Shown: piece by piece, positions 56,014 to 64,000 of the stretch
Layout: every line of letters starts with the position of its first letter
Numbering within the stretch: position 1 is the first letter of the stretch
Assembly: GCA_025531455.1 (NCBI GenBank)
Contig: JAMYHL010000013.1
Coordinates: 620,001 to 684,000, forward strand
Length of the DNA stretch: 64,000 nucleotides
Source of the DNA: Apiotrichum sp. Y4204
Lineage: Eukaryota > Basidiomycota > Tremellomycetes > Trichosporonales > Trichosporonaceae
Reading direction: 5' to 3'
Translations under genes and position numbers: made by a program
The notes under the pieces: model-generated
The model's database searches: none
The model's input: the letters and a program-made list of their open reading frames with translations, nothing else
Told to the model about the DNA's origin: nothing

Positions 56014-57132
56014 GCTTGCTGCTTGGTGCTAGTGAGACATGGAATGGAGTAAGGAGAAGAGGTGGAAGATGAATGGAATGGAGTGGAAAGGGATGGGACG
56101 GAGGTATGAAATGGGAATGGGAATGGGTCTGGATGGGGCCTGGATGGATGGGTGGGCCTTGGTATTTCGACATCTCTCCGGGTGATCATCCAGATATCCA
56201 ACCGAGGCGGAGGTGTGCTTGGCTACGGATCTACGGCTGCAGCGCCCCCGCGGTAAAACCCTGTCTTTGGCTGTTGTCACCCTGTTGCCACTGTGGGGAC
56301 CCAGTTGCGGTGCATGTGCATGTGTTCTATTGTGCATGCGCTTGCTTCTACTTTTGTCAAATGATGATGATGATGATGTTGTACAAATGGAGTAAGCCAT
56401 CGCCCTCCCTGGTCCGCGGTGCAGAGCGGCGGCGATCTCTTCTATTGTGATGTGCCTGCTTTGCTTATCAGATGACCCGAGACTTTATTCAAGAGTCCCG
56501 GTTTGGAGCACCGAGATAAAATGGGTTAATGGGGCAAGTGGCAGTGTGGCAGATTGGGCTCGTAGCGGCACGTTCCTGGGTTGTACTCGATCCATCACAC
56601 ATCCCTTCACACCATCCACACAAGGGGAGGCTGTAGACGCCGCCTGCAGTCGTTCAACGTCGCAAGTCCCGACGCCGTGCCTTGACTGCGCTGTGGTTTT
56701 GCTAGACCGGACTGGGGTTGACCTGCAGGTCGGAGAGACGGGAATTGTCAACTTCGGAAAATCCAAGTTTCTGGATGCGCATGTCCGCAGCATTTTAGCG
56801 TATAGCGCTGCAGCTCTGCAATCGCTCAGATGCTATAGTGCCATGATTCATTCCACTTTATCACACATATGTTGTGCATGTATGATCGTCCTCTCATTTA
56901 AAGACAAATCCATTTATGGTTGCCGGGGCCACTCGGCCTTGAGGTAATCATCCATCCTCATCAAGCAACCAGTCTGTGAATGGCGAGCATGCTAAGCAAG
57001 ATCTAACCCGCTTGCTGAAATCAAAATGTTCTCAGCGACGTACGAAGCCCCAAGTCACCCAGTGCATACTCAAAATCACTCAACTCCAGGTACTCTACAT
57101 CGCAGCCTCACATAGCTGCCCGTCATTCCGCC
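56014..57132. other. 1.1-kb intergenic region, no gene supported
   Basis: The first 170 bases, read on the minus strand, are pyrimidine-rich and precede the NmrA-like start. Further on there are only short ORFs without features and a simple GAT repeat near 56360. Confidence 0.5.
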
Positions 57133-58341
57133 TCAGCGACCCATCCCCTGAGCACGCAGTTTCGCGAGATTGTCCTCCGCAAACACGACGGCGTCCGCGC
57201 GCGGGCCGTACATTGCGGCATCGAAGGCGCGCACGACGTTGAGCGCGCGTAGGAGGTCTGCAAGTCCAGGGGCGGAGGTGGGGTTCGGGGCGGGGCTGGG
57301 GTTGGGGTTGGGGTTGGGGCTCGGGGTAGGGTTGGGAGTGGGGTCGGGACCTGAGCCAAAGCTGGGATTGGTGTGAAGGAGGCCGGTGGAGTTGGCGACG
57401 GCGGAAACGGTGTTGAGGTGATGGGGGGGAGGGGCAGTCGAAACTGGCCCTCCCACGCGCGACACCTGCCTGTCCCCCGTCGCCTCGCCGTCATACCCGC
57501 CATACGCCCACGGGTATCCAAACGCATACTGGCTCTGCGCTCGCGCCTGTGCGTCCGCCGCCGCGGTCATGTATGCGGTGTACTGTGCGAGGTAGGCTTC
57601 GTAGTCTGCCTCGGTGGGCCCTGGGTTGTCCGTGGTGGTGGTGTCGGCGGGAGTTGAGCTCCTTATCGCTGCGGGACCGGTGTGATGCGGCGCCAAGGGA
57701 GGAGGGAGGGGCGTGTTTGCCGTGGGGGAAGGCATAGGCATTGACACGCCGCGCTGCTGGGTCCATTCGGGGTAGTGTCCGCTCACGAAGCGGCGGAGCG
57801 CATGCATCCCCGGCCCGGCGAGGTCCGGGCGGTGCGGAGGTGGGATTGGGATGGGGTCTGTCGAGGTCGGAGGTGCAGGAGACGGAGCGGCGAAGAAGGG
57901 ATACATGGCGGCAAGCTGGGCGCGGACAAACGCGTCGCGCTGCGCGTCGCGTTCCGCCTCTGCTTCCCACTGCCTCTTCCTGTCTTCCTCGTCGCCCTTT
58001 TCAGCCTCGTCCTTCGTTTCGTTTGTTTTCTCCGATTCTTTCGTTCCCTTCGTTTTCTCCGTCTCCTCCTTTGTCCCCATAAAGTGGGGATACATCTCGG
58101 CGAGCTGGGAACGGACGTACGCGACCCACGCGCTGTCGTCGCGCTCCTCCCACGCCGGCTCGGGATGCCTCTCCTCGTTGTGTTCCTCCTCCTCGGGGGA
58201 GACGGCGAGCTTCATCGTGTGCGAGACGTTTCGCCTCGGGGCGAGGACTTGACCGGGTAACGCCGGGGCGGGGGCGGCAGTGACGGCGCGCGGCTGCGGG
58301 CGGGACGGGTGGCCGCGGCCTTGCAGGCGCGGGCGGGACAT
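57133..58341 (-). CDS. orphan protein with repeated VR.QLA.MYP.F motif
   Basis: A 402-residue single ORF from ATG 58341. I do not recognise a family. It contains a repeated motif: AWVAYVRSQLAEMYPHF (71-87), DAFVRAQLAAMYPFF (136-150) and a weaker ALRRFVSGHYPEW (171-183). These are short amphipathic helices each ending in a Tyr-Pro-aromatic turn. Between the first two lies a Lys/Glu-rich charged helix (about 90-135). The middle is Pro/Thr-rich and disordered, followed by a Tyr/Ala patch (EADYEAYLAQYTAYMTAAAD). Near residue 340 is a PNPTPSPNPNPNPSPAPNP tract made by a GGGGTT-type DNA repeat. The C-terminal 45 residues are again helical and end RAQGMGR. No signal peptide or membrane segment. The ordered repeats and codon use argue that it is real. 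Confidence 0.6.
   Translation of the reverse strand: MSRPRLQGRGHPSRPQPRAVTAAPAPALPGQVLAPRRNVSHTMKLAVSPEEEEHNEERHPEPAWEERDDSAWVAYVRSQLAEMYPHFMGTKEETEKTKGTKESEKTNETKDEAEKGDEEDRKRQWEAEAERDAQRDAFVRAQLAAMYPFFAAPSPAPPTSTDPIPIPPPHRPDLAGPGMHALRRFVSGHYPEWTQQRGVSMPMPSPTANTPLPPPLAPHHTGPAAIRSSTPADTTTTDNPGPTEADYEAYLAQYTAYMTAAADAQARAQSQYAFGYPWAYGGYDGEATGDRQVSRVGGPVSTAPPPHHLNTVSAVANSTGLLHTNPSFGSGPDPTPNPTPSPNPNPNPSPAPNPTSAPGLADLLRALNVVRAFDAAMYGPRADAVVFAEDNLAKLRAQGMGR
57279..57350 (+). repeat. G-rich (GGGGTT)-like tract, G-quadruplex candidate
   Basis: About twelve G-runs of three to five bases, many spaced TT or CT, within 72 bp inside the orphan gene. The G-rich strand is the template strand, so the mRNA is C-rich and encodes the Pro-Asn repeat. 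Confidence 0.75.
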
Positions 58342-58881
58342 TGTTGAGGAAACGGGGAGGCGTCTGCAAAGCTTGAATGATGGCGCTAGGACGCCAGAAA
58401 GAGAAAGGTTGTTGAGAGAGAGAAGACGAAAGTATGGGAGTGGTGTTATCTGTCTGTCTGATCATTGTTTGTTTGTTTGTTTTTCACGCGCCTTGAGTGC
58501 GTCACGCGTGCCAGACCGTCCGCGAGGTCTGTGCGCTCGGGCCGACCATGAAATGTGATGTGAGTTATCAGTGGGCAATCGGCTGGGTTAGTGGAGCGTG
58601 AAGCTTGGCGCTGAGCATACGCGATCGGGAAGAGATGACAGATGAGAGATTGATCCATGCAGGAAGCACTAATGAACGCGTCGTGGTCGACGTGGTCGAT
58701 TGCTCTGGACCGGACCCACAACTGTGGTAGCCACAGTTCCCGAATGTGGCACTTGCAACACTTCGCCTCTGTGGCGCACCAACTGACAAACGCGACCACG
58801 AATCAACCAGCCCCCACGCCCTGTGCACACCCGCGCTCACCGACGTGCGCCCCAGGACGTAAAGCCCGCAATGCATAGACC
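58342..58881. other. promoter region of orphan gene / 3' flank of surface protein gene
   Basis: 540 bases with no gene seen; a small GTTT repeat (about five units) near 58465-58482 is the only notable simple sequence. Confidence 0.5.
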
Positions 58882-60854
58882 TTAGAAAGTGAAGTGGTTC
58901 TCTCTCCCGTCGGCCCGTGCGACCCTGTGCGCTGCCGCCGCCGCCGCGGGCGATCCCACTGGCCCCTCCTCCTCCCCTTCTGACTCGGGCTCGTCCTTCC
59001 ACGCGGGGTTGTATTGTGGGGGTACAAGCGCAACGATCCGCCCAGCATCCACGTCGTTCTCTACTGGCGCCCACGGTCGCCGGGTCATCTCCGCCGGTGC
59101 AGTGTACGGCGTCGCGGGTGAGTGGGGCGCCGGTGCGGGAGCGGGACTCCAAGTAGTTTGTCGTGAGGCGGTGGGATCGACACGGAGTGCGTCTCTCGAC
59201 GCGGGAGCTGTGGTCTGCGGTGTCGCGGGGGAGAATGGCGGCGTGGCGAGCACATAGTTTCTCTCGGGGTCTGTCGCGTTTGTCGCGAGCTCGAGGTGTT
59301 CTGGGATCAGTAGACGTAGGAATCGCCCGACGCGACGCACTCTTCATCACTGGCGCGTGGGCGAGCTCACTGAGCGAGTCCTCGAACGGCGCGTTCTTCT
59401 CGGGCGGACTCACGGGCCAGAACGGCGAGACTTGAGGGTCCGGGTCCTGGTCCACGAGGAAGACGGTCTCCGGGCGTCTGTGATGTTAGTTACGAAGAGG
59501 GAAGGACGTTACTTCTTTGCTTTGCGGCGCCAGAAGAAGATGCCCACGGCAATGGCGATGAGAAGGAGCACGCCGCCGACCTGCTGTCAGCCACGACCAG
59601 ATGGGGTACCCACCACGCCGCCTACGATCGCGCCAAGGGGCGGTTTGCCACCTTTATCGTCGCTGCTGGAATTCCCACTCCCATTCCCGTTCCCAGTACC
59701 GGAGGCGCCGCCGCTACCTCCCTTTCCGTTTCCGCTGCTACTCCCCCCACTCGCGCTATCATTGCCCGTAATCGACGCCGCGCTTCCGTTTCCAGTCCCT
59801 CCTCTACCTGCATTTGAGGGGTTCCACTCGGGATCATACTCGGACGCGAAGAACGTGACCCCATACACGCCGATTTCGCCTCGTTCCCCGGCGATCGTGG
59901 CGATGTACGAAAGCGACGGGTCCAGCGGCAGCTGAAAGTACCCTATCCCGCCAACATATGCCGCCTTGTACGCCCATCCCCGGCGTGTTGGGATGGTCAC
60001 GCTCGCAGGCGCGCCGTCGAGCGGCGGTGGGTCGAGCGTAAAACTGAAGGCCGAGTCATCCGCCGACGGCGTCCCGTTCACCCGCATGAAGCCTGTGCCC
60101 TTGGGTACCGCAAACGAGAGGCTGCCTCCTGCCCCAGCAGCCCAGTACGGCTCAGTGTAGATATTGCTGCCCTTCGAATCGCCCGTTTCGCTGCGTGTGA
60201 GCCAAGAGCCACGCGGCGTGAAGAACGAGTTGAGCTCGCCCGAGCGCCCGAGCACAAGCTGCGCGCTCTGTGGAATCGCATCCGACCCGCCAACGAGGTA
60301 ATTTGTGCCAAAGATCTTGTCGTCGGGGCTTTTATCAGCGATATATTGCCCAGCACTCACACGCCGCTCATGAACGAGAAATACCGCACGCGCACGTCTC
60401 GCACATTCAGACTCCCCCGGGAAAGCACGAGCGATGCAGTGTGGTACCCATACTGGAGGCTGCCACGGGTATAAGCGATTTGGTTACTTTTGGCGTCCGT
60501 CTGTATGTCGGGGACCAGCGCACCATCAACCCAAAGTGCAAACTCGCTGTTGGGTGCCCAGGTGCCCTCGACGTAGATGTCGTTTCCCCAGAAGGAAACT
60601 GTAAGATTCGCGCCGGAGGTGTTCGTCGCCATCACCGTCGTCTGCGCGGACTGCATGTCCGTCGTAAAGGTCATGTTCGCCCACCACGCCTCCCACGGCG
60701 TATAGACCAGCGGCGCGTCGGAGGGCGGCAGCGTCCACTCAAAGGTTACTCGCGGGATGGACGAGGCCACCGCGGCACTCGTCTGCGCCAGCGCCGAAAG
60801 CCCGAGCCCGAGGGCGAGCACGAGCGCAAGCGTAAGGAGGGCAAGCCGGCCCAT
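58882..60854 (-). CDS. type I membrane glycoprotein with PPxY tail
   Basis: Five exons, 60854-60361, 60328-59614, 59580-59513, 59477-59341 and 59300-58882, give 610 residues. A signal peptide opens it (MGRLALLTLALVLALGLGL and onward to about residue 24). The ectodomain has two beta-rich parts with Trp/Tyr patches (WEAWWANMTFT, SFWGNDIYVEGTWAPN, then YIATIAGERGEIGVYGVTFF) and several N-x-S/T sites. A Gly/Ser/Asn-rich stalk follows (about 340-395), then one membrane span, GAIVGGVVGGVLLLIAIAVG with FFWRRKAKK as stop-transfer. The cytoplasmic tail of about 180 residues is Pro/Ala-rich and ends with DAGRIVALVPPQYNPAWKD. The VPPQY fits a PPxY motif for WW-domain ubiquitin ligases such as Rsp5. This architecture is common in basidiomycete surface sensors; ligand unknown. 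Confidence 0.78.
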
Positions 60855-63800
60855 CTCGAAAAGTAGTGGTCAGGAGTCGTTAACACAGGATACTGCATTA
60901 TTGGAACACAGAACCCCTCCCTGATCTGTTACCTGTCATTGCTGTTGGGGCTGGCGGGCTCTACCGTCTGGAATGTCTCGGCATCAGACACACCCTTGAT
61001 GCGAACAAGCAGTACCCGCTCATGCTGCCTAACATCCGTAACCTTATACAAGCCTATGGAACCCTGGCAAGTTTGTGGACCCGCGGGCTGATAGCGCCTG
61101 GCGGTCTGAAAGAACGGGGCTCGATGGTGCGCGATGTGCAGAACTGGGGGTGCGTGCCTTGCGGATGCCCTGGGCCAGGAAGGGACGAACGAGACTGCTC
61201 AGGATCTCGACAACGTCCAAGCAGGCAGGCTCCGGAAAAGTGGAACGAGGTCTTGGCTCGCCGCTCCTATTGTTAGTCTACGCGTGTGCATGGGATGAAG
61301 CAGATAATGGGACACCAGTAGGGGATTTCTCTTGTCTTATCTTTGGAACCCCGATGAACGACAGCTGTGGAGGGTGGAGTCGCGGTGCTCGAAGGCAGAC
61401 CTCGCTGAACACCGCCCACTTGAAACCCCCTTCTGTCAGAGCTGTATGGGAATCGAATGTCGTCCCTGTCGCCAATCACTCTCGTAATTGGTAACCTCAG
61501 AATCTGTCATGTTTGTCATGTTGCAGGACACTGTAACCGCTAAGCGACAGCCCGGAGCAGGGCCTGAGGCTTGGGGGTTCCATTTGTAAACGAGAACCGT
61601 CCTTTACGGACCATGCAAAAAAAAACATGAACTCCCATGGGAGCAACGAACTCGGACCTCGGTGTGATGCGGGATCCACTACCCCGATCGCTCGGAGCCC
61701 ATCTCGAAGGCCGAACGCGCGCCCGAGAAAGTGGCGGGAACGGGCTCGGGGACAACGCTGAGCCGAAGACGATTCGGTCAGCGCAGTCCTCGTTCCGAAA
61801 TGTACCACCATCGCCAGACATGCCAGACATTAGATATGTAGGATGTTAATGCGATTTTCCCTTCGGAATGACACCTATCAGATATCCACTTTTGGAGAGC
61901 GGAGTTTGGACATCCTCGGACCCCAGAAACTATCATTATCCCGGCGTGTGGAACGTGTTGGTCTCAGTATGGTCATGTATGATCATGTATGACGTCGGGA
62001 TCGATTTGCTTGGCACTCGACGCTGGTTGCACTGAACGTGTTGCCGACCCGTGCTATTAGTCCGCGGCTGTACCTATGGTTCTAATTAGTAACTTATAGA
62101 TTATTGACGCTGTTGGCTGAACTGTCTACTCGACCGAGTCGCACTTCTGCATCTGTCAATTCTTCCCGCCTCCCTCTTCTCACTCCAATCTACCACTCAG
62201 CTTGTCCTCGCCTCGACTCTTTCACGCGCTAATACCCATTAGCCTCTCATCATTCCGCTGCTGTCATCCACTCAGCTGCAAGTGCCGTGACTGCGCGGTG
62301 TTTAACCTCGGCACTCGGCCTCCCAGTGGGGTCAGGTGCCGCTGGAATTAAACCTATGTAATGCCTCCGTCCAGAAGTCAGTGGATCAGAGAGGAGGGCC
62401 ACACCTGGAATAGTGGATCACTAGCTTGACAGGTGGACCACTCGTGGACTCTCCGACTCATGAGATCGACAGTTCAGTTACTAATCCCACGGCTGGTGGT
62501 GACGACACGGCGGGGCCAGAACCGGAAGTCGTTCCACCTTTTTGAGTTGCTATATTATTCGGCTCAGCCGTGCGAGCAGCTGATCTCCAATGCAACCGAT
62601 AGAGCCTGGTCGCGTGCGTTTATGGTGCTTCGGCGGGTGGGTCTAAGTCTGGTAGGGCCCGAGGCTGCGCAGATCGACCGGTTGATGTCGCAATGCTGCA
62701 ATGTCGCGATGTCGCGGCTATGGTGTGCATGTGCACGACATGTGACAGTTAACATTGTGGCCTGTGGTTATGCGAGTATCGAGTGGCCGACAAAGTGCCT
62801 AGTCGAGAAGAAGTGGGTGGCAAAGTGACGTCACTTTCTATTCGCGGCCATGTCCGTCGCCACCAACCGTGCTGGTCTATCACGAGTCGCGACCCGTCGC
62901 CGTCATCGCCAGTGACTACTACGACTTGTGAGTGTGACCCTTGAATACCGGGTACCGTGACCTTCCCATCTAGCAGGATCGCAGGTCTGCCCGCCGGCAT
63001 CGGTGACGATCGTGACGAAACACCCCTCGCCGCTATTACCTTTATGCCTCCGCTAAATGCCCGACCGGTAAATCCCCTAAACTTGCTGTGGGCCTGGAAC
63101 GAGCACGAGAACAGGGTACTCATCGCAAGCTACGAGCTACGAGGGGCCGAGGCGCGTATTCAGAGTTCGAGCCACAGTCGCGTGTGATATCTCCCATAGT
63201 TAGCATACTGTAGCTCATCGCGGTTCGTGAGAATAATAGGGGCCAATGGCCCGTGATGACGTCCACGGTCGTACGGTGCACGGCGCACGGTGGCTTGTTT
63301 GGAGTTGGCTTCCTGGCATCCGGGTCTGGATCGTGTGTTCTCGTGATTCAAGCTCTTTGGGGCACTCCCGAAGCGACTGTAGGAAGCAGATGAGTACCGT
63401 CATGGCTTGGGCAGGCTGTGAGGCTTGTTGAGTGCAAGCGGCCACCTGTTTGTAGCATGCGGCATGTAGTATGGATGATCTTGTAGGACACTGCAACACT
63501 GCTCACTACGATCACTGCATCTGCAACCGCGACCGATCTGTGACAACGAGGAAACACTAGGGAGCAGGGACAGGGGCAGGGGGGGGGGGAAGCGCAGTAC
63601 CATTGATAATGAGGGGGACACGCACGCCGCCTTGTCGCGTTGTTTGGGTGATAGCGCAGTACAGCGTAGTATCGGCCGATGTGACGCTGCACGGAACGTA
63701 CGAGCCGCGCGAGCTGGACTGACTCCACCCGGCATCTGCATGTCTGCATAGGCTCGGCGCGCCGCTCCACCGTGTTAGTGTGAAGCGGCAGGAGCCGGAG

Positions 63801-64000
63801 GCGAGCACGGGAAGGAGGAGACGACGCATATGCCCCAAAGCGGACGGGGACGCAAAGATGTCTTGGATCGCTCGCTGTCTCGCGCTGTTGCTGTTGGAGA
63901 TGATATTGCGTGATCCGTCACTGTCACCAAGGCTCTTACAATCTCTGTAATGGACGCTGTAGCTCGGCAGTAACAATACTGCGATTGTGCCATTTTAACG
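60855..64000. other. 3.1-kb gene-poor region upstream of surface glycoprotein
   Basis: No supported gene on either strand. Small items: a doubled TCATGTATGA-type repeat next to TGACGTC near 61972-61994, a clustered ATGTCGC repeat near 62684-62714, and a G-run tract at 63560-63589. A tRNA-like fragment near 61630-61710 does not fold properly. The window ends inside this region. Confidence 0.5.
63560..63589 (+). repeat. G-run tract including 11 consecutive G
   Basis: Four runs (3, 3, 4 and 11 G) within 30 bp fit a G-quadruplex pattern. The 11-G run is also prone to sequencing length error. Confidence 0.7.

Noticed and set aside
57285..57350. Telomere-like GGGGTT repeats
   Set aside because: They are internal, imperfect, in frame within an ORF and flanked by genes on both sides, so not a telomere.
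61620..61720. tRNA-like stretch on the minus strand next to a poly-T run
   Set aside because: The T-arm and anticodon stems do not pair and U33 is missing, so it is not a functional tRNA; a relic is possible but not shown.

Overview
This window reads as nuclear DNA of a GC-rich basidiomycete yeast. Genes are split by many short GT-AG introns (about 34-60 nt), two tRNA-Phe genes carry introns, and the proteins are those of a fungus with a polysaccharide coat. I infer a Tremellomycete, most likely in the Trichosporonales. The main reasons are a Cps1/hyaluronan-synthase-like enzyme, an F-box-like orphan protein of a style I associate with that order, and a GC content higher than I would expect of Cryptococcus. 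No virus, transposon or CRISPR array was seen. I reconstructed exon boundaries by hand; every multi-exon model given with exon coordinates sums to a whole number of codons.

Layout. 0.4-7.6 kb: a small coiled-coil ORF, a CutC copper-homeostasis gene, tRNA-Phe copy 1, a Cys-rich protein with a C-terminal membrane anchor, TEL2, and divergently a PAC3 proteasome chaperone. 7.8-9.7 kb: a Cps1-like family 2 glycosyltransferase with about 4.2 kb of upstream DNA lacking a convincing gene. 14.0-19.5 kb: an MFS sugar transporter, a divergent ribokinase and a convergent Zn2Cys6 regulator, which look like a small sugar-use cluster with a shared motif. 19.9-28.5 kb: NOC3, a Syn8-like SNARE, a Mis14/Nsl1-like kinetochore subunit and a CaM-kinase with 15 exons. 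28.5-32.8 kb: a second long gene-poor stretch, upstream of a TRP/FLC-type membrane protein.

36-48.7 kb: a 13-module KH protein (vigilin/Scp160), a phytanoyl-CoA dioxygenase-like enzyme, bifunctional THI6, a Pgc1-like glycerophosphodiesterase and a flavin monooxygenase. 48.9-60.9 kb: tRNA-Phe copy 2 (same mature sequence, different intron), a soluble twin-ATPase ABC protein, the F-box-like orphan, an NmrA-like protein with a long disordered head, an orphan protein with a repeated motif, and a type I surface glycoprotein with a PPxY tail. 60.9-64 kb: a third gene-poor stretch, upstream of the surface glycoprotein.

The best lead for an undescribed system is 14.0-19.5 kb. The transporter and ribokinase share one 503-bp divergent region holding a perfect CGG-N13-CCG palindrome and a 10-bp relative of its half-site. 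That 10-mer recurs 27 bp upstream of the regulator's own start codon. Second is the ABC protein, whose defects fall in one of its two predicted ATP sites. Third is the kinase, with 9-, 15- and 18-nt microexons and a long intron placed just before its calmodulin-binding segment.
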